Source: Pholis gunnellus
Lineage: Eukaryota; Chordata; Actinopteri; Perciformes; Pholidae
Reading direction: 5' to 3'
NCBI GenBank assembly: GCA_910591455.2
Contig: OU342826.1
Location: 10,831,724 to 10,895,723, forward strand
Length of the DNA: 64,000 nucleotides
Shown piece by piece: positions 20,111 to 30,800 of the stretch; within the stretch, counting starts at the first letter, position 1, and every line of letters begins with the position of its first letter. The notes beneath the pieces were generated by a model. That model was not told where the DNA came from and did not search any database. It was given only the letters and a program-made list of their open reading frames with translations. Position numbers and translations under genes: made by a program.

Positions 20111-21948
20111 TCAACCATCGAGCAGTTCAGCAGGCTTTCTGTAGCCAAAAAGCCTGAAATCCTCCTCAAAGAGCTCGTACAGTTTCTTCCTGTCCTCTAT
20201 GGGAACTGTGTCGAACCAGTCCGAGACAGAATTGGGGGAAGTCATGTTTACATAGGACTGAGGGAACTTAATGTCGTCCTCCAGCTTTAGGATCTTCAGC
20301 AGCAGTTCAGCATCCTGCTGTAAAGTCTCCTGATGGCCAATGAAATCATACCTGAGAGGTTAAAACAAACCGGTGTCAAACTACAGCTGAAATCACCATT
20401 GTTTTGTATTGACATGGAATTCATTGGTCATATGTGGATGTTAAAGGGGCATTCCAACAATTGCACACATCTGGATCAGAACATTATTTAAAAACAATGT
20501 TGTCTCTTTCTTAATTCCCTTAACTTTATGAAAACACATTAGAGTTTCACATTTCAAATACTACAAGGTAAGTCACAAGATAGAATGAAAAACACTTCAC
20601 TTTAATTATTCATTATATAAGACCCCTCCTAAGGTAAAAAAAACCCTCCATATTTCCACAAACATCACAGAGGACGAGCCTTTTACAGCCCTGCAGGCAA
20701 AAATGGCCTTACTGTATTAGGCAGGGGTGGCACAGGCGGTGCATCGGCCTCCAGTGGGGTTCAAAGGGCCGCACTGTCCGCGAGTCCAACAGGTACTGAA
20801 TAAAGTTGTAAAATGAGACGTGCATGCCGGATGCAAACGCCTCGCGCGCTGTCTTTGGCGGATCAGACTGGTTGCCGTACAGGTGCAGAATGTGCCGGCC
20901 AAAGTCCTGATAGAAGTACTCATTTTCCAACTGGAACTTGTCTCGGTAGGCAGAGATGAGACGGACAAACGGGTCCCGGACGTACAGGAACTTTGTGTAG
21001 TGCTTCAGCTTTGCCTGTAGTTAAGAAATAAGTGTGCATCAGCGCTTTCTGTTGTCACTTTAAGAACACCTCTGGTGCCATTGTATGAACTGACCTTTAT
21101 CTCGAGTTTTGGGAAGTGCTTTAGGAAAGTGAACTTGCTGCTGATGTGGATAATCTCAGAGGGTATGGACATGGGGTCTGGATGAGGCTTGCTCTGGTTC
21201 AGGGCCAAGAAAACCCTCTTCCAGTTGGTACACGCCACCTGTTGTATATAAGAACAAGACTACTATTACTGATTTGGAAGATTTGCTGTGAAACTGAAGT
21301 CGCTGTCTGTGTCCATGTCTTCATCACCTTGGGAATGTAACAGTAGATGATGCCATAATTGTCATCCACGATGAGGTTGTCCAGCTCTCTGTCACTCATG
21401 TCTTCCAAACTGCGCTTCCGCTCAGCAAAGCCGTCACCATCACACTGTCTTCTTAGCAGCTGCTTTCTCAGTTCCTGCTGCCGACGGACCCCCTCTGATA
21501 TGACGAATGAGAATATGTGTCGTAACGGTCTCAAACAATTAGTGTTGAATGAATTCTGTTTTTTTTTTTGGCCTTTCTATTAAGGGCAGTGGAGGTGAAA
21601 GCCAAAAGCAAAGGCCAAACATTTGTCTCAAAATTTCCACCGGCAAAAAAAAGTGTTGCGCTAAATATGAGCCATGCTAATCCAACAATAATCAAGGGTG
21701 AGGTCAGCAGCTCCACCTGCTAATCCATTTACTTATCCCTCATTCATTTCACAGGCAGTGGTGCATAAAAAGGATCCCTCACCAGGATACACGCCGGGAA
21801 CAGTAAGAAAATCACACACACACACTCACATATGGACACATATTGTACCTCTTTCTTCCAGTGACACGTCCCATTGGTAAACGGACAACATGATGAGAAA
21901 CATGGGTCCCACAAAGAGCAGCAGCAGGAATTGTCTGCTTGCCTTCAT
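20111..21948 (-). CDS. Carbohydrate sulfotransferase, CHST12-like (chondroitin 4-O-sulfotransferase family)
   Basis: Predicted Golgi type II enzyme that transfers sulfate from PAPS to GalNAc in chondroitin/dermatan. Coding exons on the minus strand: 21948-21849 (ATG 21948-21946), 21494-21328, 21238-21095, 21014-20713 and 20351-20111 (stop TCA complement at 20111-20113). Together they encode 317 aa. The N terminus MKASRQ precedes a hydrophobic anchor (FLLLLFVGPMFLIMLSVY). The stem is followed by LDNLIVDDNYGIIYCYIPK, the 5'-phosphosulfate-binding motif PKVACTNWKRV (across an exon join), the 3'-phosphate motif VRDPFVRLISAYR, and a C-terminal part with HRLCHPC and FRLFGYRKPAELL. Best resemblance is to CHST12 rather than CHST11 or CHST13. 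The human CHST12 coding region is, to my knowledge, uninterrupted, so this multi-exon gene may be a distinct fish paralogue. FEPHW replaces the more usual FNEHW. Confidence 0.9.
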
Positions 21949-22447
21949 GGTAGCTGGAACCAGTAACAGTAAAAGTACACTCAATGTGTAGTAGTAGTAG
22001 TTATTAAAGGTAAAAGTCATTGTACCTTTTTTTCCTGATTAAATATTGTATAAATACTGTGTAAATTTGCTTCCCTTTTTTATTCTTTGTAAATATTTTT
22101 TCTTGTTTATTGTAAATTTGTGTTTGTACATTGAGAGCGCAGTGGAAACCGGAGACAAATTCCATGTATGCGTGAGCATACATGATTCTGATTCTAAATA
22201 CTAGTCACAGGAGAAACATGCAAAACATATCGGACGGTGAAAAAGTATTTTGTTCTAGTTTTTAATAACACTGACTGAGTATAATTCCACAATCCACAAT
22301 TAAATTGAAGCCTCATCTTATTTGTTGCAAAGTTCCTCGCATTAAGAAATGATAACTAAACAAGTCTATTAGTAGAGAAACAACACAATATGGTTACTAG
22401 CAACCTATATAAATATATCACACATAATCAATTGGCACATCACTCAC

Positions 22448-22520
22448 CTTGCTGCATAACTCTCCGATAGATGATCTGATGAAGAGACATCAGAGGGAAA
22501 CCACTGATCAGAACCTCAGC
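22448..22520 (-). other. Candidate 5' UTR exon of the sulfotransferase gene
   Basis: On the minus strand this segment ends in gcaag followed by GTGAGTG, a strong donor, about 500 bp upstream of the coding start exon. It has no open frame joined to the gene, so it would be non-coding. The 5' limit is a guess. Confidence 0.35.
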
Positions 22521-22828
22521 CTACAGAAGCATGTCTGTGTACTGCATCCTTGCATCCTTCTGCAATCTCTCACAAGTGCACTGTGATGTCACCGAAGAGC
22601 ACAGAGTCAATTCTGTGAATCAACAGAGCGGTGTTGACACGGCAGCATCTATTCAGTCTCTATTATTGACTGACAGGGGCTTAGTTGTAACCTTTCCAAA
22701 TATTGAATTAGTCTGTTTTTTTTTCCTGCCAGCGGTCTGTTCACTCCATGGAAATGCACATTAAATTATGAGGGTGATGTCCAAATGCATTGCTGCACAT
22801 CTCCACGGTCTGTCAGTGAGTTGACAGG

Positions 22829-23090
22829 GCGACCGTGGCTCAGTGGAGTCCTTCAACCAGAGGATCGGCGGTTCGATCCCCGGCTCCGTTAGTAGTCCAT
22901 GTCGATGTGTCCTTGGGCAAAACGCTTAACCCCCAAATTGCTCCCGTAGCTGTGCTGTGAGTGTTGTGTGAATGTCAGTTAGTTGATGGGCAGGTGGCAT
23001 GGTAGCCTCTGTGTATTGGTGTGTGATGAATGATGACATGTAGCGTGAAAGTTGGAAAGACTAGTGCAGTCCATTTGTCGTTTACCATCG
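22829..23090 (+). repeat. tRNA-derived SINE
   Basis: The head contains a box A-like gtggctcagtggag and a box B ggttcgatccc, 35-40 bases apart as in a pol III tRNA-type promoter. A non-tRNA body follows with ccatgtcgatgtgtccttgg and cttaacccccaaattgctcc. This architecture is typical of fish tRNA-derived SINEs. It is not a functional tRNA, because no cloverleaf can be completed. Confidence 0.75.
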
Positions 23091-23092
23091 GT

Positions 23093-23200
23093 TCGCCCAC
23101 CACTTTGGTCCAGACTGAAATATCTCAATAACTATGGGATTGATTGCCAAGAGAGCTTGTGCAGATACTCATAGTCCTCAGAGGATGAATCACACCAACT
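23093..23200 (+). repeat. Dispersed repeat fragment
   Basis: Contains ccactttggtccagactgaa, atatctcaataactatggga and ccagagg-type tail words that recur in fish genomes. It abuts the SINE and the following hAT element. Confidence 0.5.
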
Positions 23201-23212
23201 CTTCCTCTAGTG

Positions 23213-23731
23213 CAGGGGTCCCCAAACTTTTTCCTGTGAGGGCCACATCACTGAACATATCGTTTGACCTAGGGCCGCACGATTATGGGGGGGGGGGGGT
23301 GCTACTCGCGTGCGTGCTACTCGCAGGTGAGCGACTGTTGCATCGTGCGTGCGGATCGGGGCGGAACAGAGAGCAGGGGAATTGAAAACGCGCGACCATG
23401 TAGTGACAGACATGACATGCCGGCATGTAAATAAATTAAGCACAAGTACTCGTCCTTCAAGCTCCCGTCGCTCTGCTCTTCTACTCTTCTACTCTTCTAC
23501 TTCTACAGGGTGCGCGCATGACAGCTCTCATCTCGTTCGCCCCCTGGTGGTTGGCTGATTCAGGAAGCGTTTGATTTGATATGTAGCAGAGCACGTATTT
23601 TAAACGTCAATATTGCAGACGATCATGCTCATTTAATCGTGGCAGCCAAAATCGTGATCGCGATTAAAATTCGATTAATTGTGCAGACTGAAAAAAAATC
23701 CGGCCCGCGGGCCGTAGTTTGGGGACCACTG
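23213..23731. mobile_element. Non-autonomous hAT-type DNA transposon with intact ends
   Basis: The left end is caggggtccccaaacttttt and the right end is agtttggggaccactg, whose reverse complement is cagtggtccccaaact: a 16-bp terminal inverted repeat with one mismatch. An exact 8-bp target duplication, ctctagtg, flanks it at 23205-23212 and 23732-23739. The 8-bp duplication and CAG..CTG ends are hAT hallmarks. At 519 bp with no transposase frame it is a MITE. A poly-G run lies at 23288-23300. Confidence 0.88.
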
Positions 23732-23739
23732 CTCTAGTG

Positions 23740-23825
23740 AATCAATTCTGTTCCATTCTCTTGCAAAGAATAAATGTCCTATGATTAAAGGTTTTACACC
23801 GGTCTTGATTGAAATTTTTCCAACA
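23740..23825 (+). mobile_element. 3' end of an LTR (truncated)
   Basis: The stretch ttgcaaagaataaatgtcct ... aatttttccaaca matches the terminal part of the solo LTR at 32283-32816, including its AATAAA and CA end. Its 5' part is missing or lies beyond the hAT insertion at 23213-23731. Confidence 0.6.
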
Positions 23826-23934
23826 GTCAACCAATACTGAAACTGCAGCTTTCCAATCAGTGATAATAATGATAATAGTAATGAATTGAATTTATATAAC
23901 TAAATCAAAAATACTGAGAAATCTTGAGGTGCCA

Positions 23935-25173
23935 GTAGCAGAGGTGATGCAGTGTGTATGCATACATACAGTACATGGGTGGAAGTAAGGAATTATGTTG
24001 ACTCTCTTTAGGAAGAAAGTGGCCCCTTCACTTTAATCAGCAGCAGGCAAGCGAGCCACGAGAGTTTAGCATTTAGGATTCACTGAGGAGCTAGGAGGCT
24101 TTATAGGAGCTATGAGTGAGGAAACGAATGCAACTGTTCCTTTTGTATTCCTATGTGTATTTATTTATGATGATCAAATACTGGATCAAACTATCAGCTC
24201 CTCACCTTCCGCTGCTCTAACCGTATTCCTCTTTGACATTTCAATGACTTATGTTCTCATCTTGAATGAAGGCTACACCCAATTCAACATAATGGTTACA
24301 AGTGCAAAAAGCAGCTGTCGGCAAATTATTAAATCAATAACAACTTTCTCTTGCATTCAGCAATAATTTGCTGTATTTCATGTTGTTATATAGATAGACA
24401 GGTGTGTGTGTGTGTGTATAGCACGCGATCATGTACATGTCTCTTTATTTGAACAGTACTTTTCATTCAAACATTTGTAATGCTAATTTCCTACATAATT
24501 AACAGTAAACACAAGTTCTCTAAACACTGTTCTGCTCATCTGACAGAGTTCATAAACAATAGCAGTATAACAAAACATGGACAGCTGATGCAGTCGTGAC
24601 ACACGTCATATTTAATTGATGTCTGTGAGGCAAGGAAAGGAATCGAGGATGTACAAACTGGGAAATGAGAAAGGCCACTGGTGTCACCTTGCCCACAGCC
24701 CAACTCTTAACTGACCGATTAATTCAGATTAACAACTGAGAAACAAGACAAAATGTCGGACAGAACAGTTCTGCACTTAACCATCCTTATCTCTGTGCTG
24801 CTATGTTCTGGGCCTCATCAGCTCTGGCACCAAATCTACATAAAACAAACCTGCATCAGAAGTGTGGAGAGAGTTGCAAGAAAGGAAGAAAAAAACGATG
24901 CGATAGTTCAATTACATCATTTATTATCAGAAAGTATTGCTCAGGAATACAAAAACAAATGACTTGGGTTACCCATCTTAATATTTGAGCTAAGCAGAAG
25001 TAAAATGATTTAGAAGTCATTTTGTATGAACATTGTTTCTACTTCACAAATTGTATAATAAAAAAGTAAAAAGTAATTCATGATTTAAAGGCCAGTGAAG
25101 AGAAACACAATGAGAAAGAAAAGCCGAAGAGATACAATAGATGCAATATCAGAGACACTGATTGACATGGACG
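23935..25173 (-). other. 3' flank / 3' UTR of coiled-coil gene copy 1
   Basis: This flank is present in recognisable form beside all three gene copies: 23935-25173, inverted at 31707-33010, and 36590-37875. It was therefore duplicated together with the gene. A plus-strand 84-aa open frame at 24112-24366 is repeated at 36775-37029 only because the DNA is duplicated. The copy 2 version is interrupted by an LTR. Confidence 0.7.
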
Positions 25174-25970
25174 TTACAATTCAGCTTGATGCTCTTCAAG
25201 GGCTCGGACAATTGTCTTATTTCTTCCCAGATTCAGTTCAATGTCAGCTATTTTTGCATCCAGCAACTCATCCTGCTCATCTACATAAGTCTTAGTTTTC
25301 TCCAGGAGGTCCTTGGTGCTCTCCAGACTTCTTTTGGCACTCTCCAGAAGTTCATTCAGTGGCAGAAAGTCTTCAGATGATTGTTCTGAGATTTTCAACA
25401 TTTGCAATGCCATCATTGCTTCAAGAGAGCGAATAGATTCACGACTGTCCTCCAAAAAGGTGGCCTTTTCTGCCTAATGGGGAAAATTAAAATCAAGTCA
25501 TGACATGGCAACATCTCAGTTTGCTATGTTGTTACATCAGGTTGTGTCCTGCAGTGCATGAAGTCAACCAACACGTAAACTTACTCACTGACTCACCTTC
25601 AAATTCTCCAACTTTTGTTCTATTTTCTGAACGACTTCTCTGAGATTTTTCTGCATGAGAATCAACATGCAGTTACATTTGTGGACATAACAGCTGAAGC
25701 ATGACAGCAGCTCTAGCATATCTGCGCATACGACTGCAGATGGGAAAATTAAGAACATTTCAACAGGAAGTTTGCTTGTGGTGAATCACAATGACGACTT
25801 GTGAAAAAATGAAGAATTGTATTCTACAGCAATGGGAGGTTAAGCAGCATTTTATTTACCAGTCTTTCGTCGTGTATCTGTGAACTTGCGATGCAAACCA
25901 GACACAGCAGAGTGAAGAGGAAGTACAGGCCACCAGCCACTCCTCTGCTTCTGGACAAGGCTGCTGCCAT
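25174..25970 (-). CDS. Small membrane-anchored or secreted coiled-coil protein, copy 1 (family not recognised)
   Basis: Three coding exons on the minus strand: 25970-25860 (37 codons), 25650-25597 (18) and 25473-25174 (99 plus stop), all joined in phase 0, giving 154 aa. ATG at 25970 is the first in frame and is shared by all copies. Residues 1-14 are short and basic (SRSRG). Residues 15-30 are hydrophobic (LYFLFTLLCLVCIASS): a signal peptide or type II anchor. The rest is charged and helical with heptad-like Leu/Ile spacing, ending in LEEHQAEL. There are no cysteines outside the hydrophobic segment and no C-terminal GPI-type tail. Copy 1 has about 14 extra coiled-coil residues (ESAKRSLESTKDLL) compared with copies 2 and 3. 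Acceptors, donors and frame are intact. Function unknown. Confidence 0.8.
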
Positions 25971-26148
25971 CGCTGTTCTAAAAGTAAATTATAGAGCATA
26001 AAGGCTCAAGGAAGAGCTGAAAACAAGTCTACATTATAAACCATTTTCCAGCGAGTCGTAGTTTCTGATCTTACCTGTGATGTTAATGGATGATGAGCTG
26101 CAGTACAGGTGATGAATTCAAAAAGATGATGAGGCGACACACCACTAC
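25971..26148 (-). other. Non-coding first exon and first intron of copy 1
   Basis: On the minus strand, sequence ending in attaacatcacag is followed by the donor GTAAGA at 26074. The acceptor ttacttttag at about 25978 leaves seven bases (aacagcg) before the ATG. The same arrangement is found in copies 2 and 3. The transcription start is inferred from the TATA box and should lie near 26145. Confidence 0.6.
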
Positions 26149-26164
26149 ATGCAGACCAGTTGAG

Positions 26165-26223
26165 TACTGCTTTATATACTTCCGGTGTCACCTCGCCCAC
26201 TGCGAGTTAAGTTTCACTTTTAC
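26165..26223 (-). promoter_or_regulatory. Compact promoter of copy 1: ISRE-like element, ETS site, TATA box
   Basis: Read on the plus strand: TATA-box complement tttatata at 26171-26178; ETS-type acttccgg at 26178-26185; and agtttcacttttac at 26210-26223, which fits the interferon-stimulated response element AGTTTCNNTTTCNY with one mismatch. The same ISRE-like 14-mer is present upstream of copy 3 and in the orphan promoter. A GAS-like ttctgggaa sits at 26465-26473 but is not conserved in the other copies. Regulation by interferon is inference. Confidence 0.55.
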
Positions 26224-26534
26224 AGAAATAGTATTCGCAATGAATCACCACAGGAATATATCAACACTCTGTAGTGCAGGTGGATACTGTGAGCAACAAA
26301 ACACAACTCAATGACAAACTAGTACAAAACTGGTAAAAAATACAGACTAGAAACTAGTACAACGCTGTAGAATACAGTACATTACAAAGGACAGGTTATT
26401 CCTTCATATGAACCTGACACTCCCCTTTCAGTTTAGCTTTCTCAGAAATAGTGACAGTTCACTTTTCTGGGAAATGGCAGTTTCAGTTGGTGCAGATTCA
26501 TGCCTCTATATTTGGTGCTCCAGTATGGACGTGT

Positions 26535-26535
26535 A

Positions 26536-26572
<37 letters not shown>
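26535..26572. repeat. (TG)n tail of the shared interspersed repeat
   Basis: A TG tract following tatggacgtgtatc, as in the other copies of this repeat at about 8425, 33898 and 39913. Confidence 0.9.
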
Positions 26573-26573
<1 letters not shown>

Positions 26574-26616
26574 AACATGTAATCTCACAGAGACAGGTCT
26601 GTGATCTGTTGTAGCC

Positions 26617-27030
26617 AGCATGGCGTACTTCCTGACTCTATGCTGACTGTTTTGTTAGAGCCAGTAATCAAAGATAAAACCGGTAAAATATCCAGCATTG
26701 AAAAATTACAGACCAATTGCTCTGGTTAGCGTACGTTCTAAAGTATGAGAACAAATTCTCTTAGATAGGCTTCAAGAAGACATGACAGCCACTGACAATG
26801 CATTTGGTTTTAAAAATAAACATAGTATATTTCTATACGTATATATGCACTGAAGGAAGTTGTTGGTAAGTACAGGAGACATAACACTACAATATTTATG
26901 TGTTTCCTGAATGCATCTAAAGCTTTTGACCGAATTAATCATTCTAAACTGTTTGTCAAACTACAAGAGCGAGGGGCCCTCCATACTTGATAAGGATTTA
27001 GCACTTTCTATGGAGCCCGCAAGCCTACGG
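26617..27030 (+). mobile_element. Non-LTR retrotransposon fragment, reverse transcriptase part
   Basis: Near-copy of the RT region at 30015-30230, extending further to a segment reading FLNASKAFDRINH. This corresponds to the catalytic motif A region of RT, with N where the first motif residue is usually D. The reading frame is broken by small indels and stops, so it is a dead copy. Confidence 0.75.
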
Positions 27031-27157
27031 CTGTGGGGTCACTCGATGTAAAAACACCTGTTGCTGCAAGGAACATGTCTGAGGCTGCGACGTCTGCTGC
27101 CATGCAGATATGATCGTGGAAACATGAATATTATAGTTGTGTCTTTGTTATTGACAC

Positions 27158-27727
27158 TGTTGTGGAATATTTCTGTGTTAGTCGGGAGAAGAGTTGAGCA
27201 ATTTGCAATCGATTCAATAAACAGAGTCTCGAAAGAATCAAAGTAGTTTGTCGTTTTAATGCTTGCAAGCAGGAGAGCGGACACACAGACACGTATCTCA
27301 GTGAACTGTGCAGACAGCTTTCAAAAAAGTACAAGGCACATCATATTTTATGCATACAAGAATTCACGCCTTTAGTTACATCATAGGAAAGGGAGTATAG
27401 GTTTTTGGACACGGGTTGTATTGTTCTGCTCATTATCTGGAGTTTTCCAGGTGCGTTTAACTGGGAGTCAGTTCATACAGGGGTTGGAAACAATGGTTTC
27501 CTGTTCCTTCTTCTCGTGTGTGCATGTGAACAACCTTGGAAGACAGGACATTGGTTTCATGAAATGATTAAATACCTCTGTAGGACTGCAGTGTTCTTTT
27601 TCTGTATCTCTGTACTTTCCCATCAGTTGTACAACATCTTTCAAAACATCCCAATATACTAGAATATATTTTACCATTATGATACTTAATCATTACAATA
27701 CTTAATTCATATTTTGCCATTACAACA
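27158..27727 (-). mobile_element. LTR, minus orientation
   Basis: Starts TGTTGTGG and ends ACAACA, so TG..CA ends are present. It matches, in reverse orientation, the LTR at 34019-34542, for example over the parts reading ggagagcgg and cccaatatact. No clear 5-bp target duplication is visible, so it may have lost its partner or flank by recombination. It lies between pieces of the non-LTR retrotransposon. Confidence 0.65.
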
Positions 27728-27732
27728 CGCTC

Positions 27733-28070
27733 ATGGAGAGCGCTGATATCTTGTGTATACAAGAGACTTTATTAGACAAACAAGACCTGGATAAACTTAA
27801 TTCTGTTAAGGATTTTCATGGGGCAGGGGAATAGTGCGTGACAGAATACCTGGGGGCGGGGGGGGGGGGCGCCATTTCGTGGCATAAAAAATATGACCCA
27901 CTGATCAGTGTGATTAGGCTAGAGGTGGACTGGTGCATAGCAATTAAAGCTGTGCATAATAACAATGTTTTTGTAATTTTGAATGTTTGCACTCCTTATG
28001 AAACTAACCAAAACAAGGATGAATACTGTGGGAGGGGGAAATGTGTGTGTGCTTTAAATATATTTGGGTA
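27733..28070 (+). mobile_element. Non-LTR retrotransposon, endonuclease N-terminal part
   Basis: Conceptual translation contains ADILCIQETLLDKQ and, after frame changes, WHKKYDPLISVIRL and VFVILNVCTPYE. This is the QET and NVYTPY pattern of AP-type endonucleases of non-LTR retrotransposons. A stop and a poly-G run (about 27850-27860) disrupt it. Confidence 0.7.
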
Positions 28071-28084
28071 AGATCATATCCATA

Positions 28085-28905
28085 ATTTCAAATGTAGTCA
28101 TGTATATTCACATCACTGAGGCCGGGTATTTGTGCTCGTTTTGTAACCGTTTGTGACACGCAAAATTCTATCTGTAACACAACAACATCACAATAGTATG
28201 CACACGGAACAGGGTGCTCTATCAGAGGGAAGGTAGGAAGGGAGTCGAGCAGAACAGCCTTGGAGCCCGGGTGAAGATAGAGAGAGTGAAGATAAAAGTG
28301 GGGGAGGACGCAGATAAACAAGTAGGGCGAGATTTCTAATGCAGGGGTAGAGCAAGCGCCGGTCACTATGACATGCTGCCAGGGGCGAAATCAGGAGAAG
28401 ACGAGTGAGGAAGGAGACTGTGGTTGATCTGGAAACCCTCTGTGATGGCTTGACCAAGGTGCACAGTGCACAGTGTAACTTGTCGAGGTGAAAGTTCAGA
28501 GAAGGAGGAGGACAGCTCTGAAGGGGGGGGGGGGGGGACTGAGACGTAGGGTAGAAGGGAGGTATAAAGTAGCACGCAATGCAATTGTGATGCGTTTTTT
28601 TCGAGTCCGGACTGCCCGGCTTATACTTGTACTCCTTGTGATGCAAATAAACCTGCGTGAAACTGAAGAAAATCCAATCTCTCTCTTGTGTTCTGCGGGT
28701 GTTCGTTACCGAGTTCCTAATAGTGAGATCCTGTGGTGTCTCACCACGAGTCAGATAGAGAACAGTTACTGAGCCAGCTGTGAGGTGTCGAGTTTTACCA
28801 TAAGTCATAAGGTCAACGAAGCTGAGCATCATGAACAAAACAAAACCACGACAATACCTTAATAGGTTCGCCTTTATAAGTTCTTTTGTCAAAGAGAAAG
28901 TGCAT
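28085..28905 (+). mobile_element. LTR-retroelement insertion in the endonuclease region (bounds approximate)
   Basis: This block separates the two halves of the endonuclease domain. It carries ggtataaagta (TATA-like, about 28560), gcaaataaacctgcg (AATAAA, about 28645) and a pattern ending cctgtggtgtctcaccacgag. The same string occurs in reverse orientation at about 35285-35320 with related sequence up to about 35500, so both are members of one LTR family. Exact ends and target duplication were not resolved. Confidence 0.5.
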
Positions 28906-28916
28906 GTACAAGTACA

Positions 28917-30240
28917 TTTGTTTTGGGGGATATTAACGCTGATATCTCAGATAATAACTCCCTGTTTGGTCAACACCTAATGCCATCTTGTCAAGATAGC
29001 AAGTTGGTTCTTTCCAGCAAAGTGCTGTTGCCAGTAGATAGCTACACATATACCAGTGAAGCGTGGCATACAACCTCCTGGCTGGATCACTGTATATGTA
29101 CAGCTGATGCTCATGACTGTCTCGAGGATGTTGCAATCCTGTATGAGCTGGCTACAACAGATCACAGACCTGTCTCTATGAGATTACATGTTGAGTCTGC
29201 TCGAGTTGACCAGCAATGATAACCATGAACAAAACTTTACAGTAGATTGGTCAAAGCTCACAGAAGATGATTTCTTGCGTGACAATTCACAAACCGATAA
29301 GAGCCTAAGCAATATTGAAATACCACTTGATGCAATTCTGTGTGGCAACCTTAACTGTAAAAACCAAAACCACAATAGTGATCTATGCATAATGTATGAT
29401 CAAACTGTGAATTGTCTAAATAACGGCAGTGAATTATTCTGCAAAAAGAAAGCTAAACAGCATAATCTTAGGCCAGGATGCAATGAATATGTGTCTGAAC
29501 TCCATCTAGAGGCTAAAGAAGCTTTTAAAAACTGGGTTTTATCAGGAAAAGCAAGACATGGTCCAGAGTGTGAACACAAGACACACGCACATGCTAGATT
29601 TCAATATGCTGTGCGCTTTATTAAAAGAAATGAACCGGCCATGAGGGCAAACTCCATGGCCAAAAAGCTTCAGCAGAATAATGTCTAAGATTCCCGGAAA
29701 GAAGTTAAGGTTGCCAATAACATTAAGATGCTCTGGCCATCGAATATTGATGGGGCGACTGGTCCAGAAAGAGTTGCAGATCTGTGGAGTGGACATTATA
29801 GGGATATTTTCAACAGTGTTAAGAGTGATGAATTTAATATTGGTGATGTTCCTAATGATGCTGGTGTGTGTATTAGACCTGATGAAGTGTTGTATGCCAT
29901 TGAGAAATTGGCAGTGAACAAAGCATGTGGCCTTGACCAAATAACAGCAGAACATCTGAAGCATGCTAGCAATAGCATTCCAGTGTTACTTGCTCTGTGT
30001 TTTTCTGGATTCTTACTGCATGGCGTACTTCCTGACTCTATGCTGACTGTTTTGTTAGTGCCAGTGATCGAAGATAAACCTGGTAAAATATCCAGCATTG
30101 AAAATTACAGACTAATTGCTCTGGTTAGCGTACTTTCTAAAGTATTAGAACAAATTCTCTTATATCGGCTTCAAGAAGACATGACAGCCACTGACAATAC
30201 ATTTGGTTTTAAAAATAAACATAGACCTGTCCTTCATATT
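28917..30240 (+). mobile_element. Non-LTR retrotransposon, endonuclease C-terminal part and start of reverse transcriptase
   Basis: GDINADISD, SYTYTSEAWHTTSWLDHC and TTDHRPVS match the C-terminal endonuclease motifs (SDH-type). A linker region to about 29690 follows, then GLDQITAEHL, GVLPDSMLTVLLVPV and ENYRLIALVSVLSKVLE of RT. The frame is broken near 29215 and 29690, and the RT is cut off after about 30230 before the catalytic motifs. It is inactive. The clade was not determined. Confidence 0.8.
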
Positions 30241-30540
30241 TATTCTCCATATAAACTCACTGAAGTTCTGCCTATCTGTTGTTTTCAGGGAAAATGCATT
30301 CCTTACTATGAACACCAGGGGTCAGTGTTGGATTATATCATCTGTAGTAGTTTGTGATGTGGCATGAGGCTGATGTGAGGTGGAATTCTTTGTAGTCGCC
30401 TGTAGCCTTGTGTCTATATGGGCAGTGGGAGAGTACGTGTTTTTCCGAGAGACTGTGTAAAAGCGAGTTTTGTAGTAATTCGGGGAAATGTCTCTTTTTA
30501 ATGTATGATGGAAACTTTTAATTGTTTTAGTTCCCTTAAT
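30241..30540 (+). repeat. Repeat block found three times in the cluster
   Basis: tattctccatataaactcac ... gttgttttcagggaaaatgc ... gaacaccaggggtcagtg and the following 200 bp recur at 34715-35150. A shorter copy, longer on its 5' side, lies at 41630-41880. The match stops abruptly at ttccctta near 30537, which is one inversion breakpoint. Confidence 0.75.
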
Positions 30541-30699
30541 GACAAGCCACGACCCAAATCAAGGAAAATGTTCCTTAAAACAAACTTTGCGGGTGTTCTT
30601 CTATGCTGTGAAATAGCGGTTGTCTATTAGCATTACAAGGCATTAACGCTAAAATAATGTTAACGAGTGTCAATAGACGGCACTCTCCTGCACAAAAAA

Positions 30700-30798
30700 A
30701 TCCCCTTCAAAATAAAAGCACAGGACCTCTTTTTTTTTCAGGCAAAGGACAGCGAAAACAGGCCCGCGACCCACCAGTTGAAAATCACTGATATAAAT
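30700..30798. repeat. Probable hAT-like element end at the inversion junction
   Basis: The string cgacccaccagttgaaaatcactg resembles the terminal sequence of common hAT elements. It lies in a 260-bp insert (30538-30800) present only beside copy 2. No matching opposite end was found. Confidence 0.35.
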
Positions 30799-30800
30799 GA

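Noticed and set aside
22829..22900. A tRNA gene
   Set aside because: Box A and box B-like sequences are present, but no cloverleaf can be formed and the body continues as a SINE.
24112..24366. 84-aa plus-strand open frame repeated almost identically at 36775-37029
   Set aside because: It lies antisense in the 3' flank of the coiled-coil genes and is shared only because the DNA was duplicated. The equivalent in copy 2 is broken, and no known domain is visible.
25174..25970. Coiled-coil genes as BST2/tetherin homologues
   Set aside because: The topology (short cytosolic tail, anchor, coiled coil) and ISRE-like promoter are reminiscent. However, there is no C-terminal hydrophobic GPI signal and no ectodomain cysteines, so homology is not supported.
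29728..30357. 209-aa open frame as a possible host gene
   Set aside because: The sequence encodes reverse-transcriptase motifs of a non-LTR retrotransposon, and homologous broken copies lie nearby.
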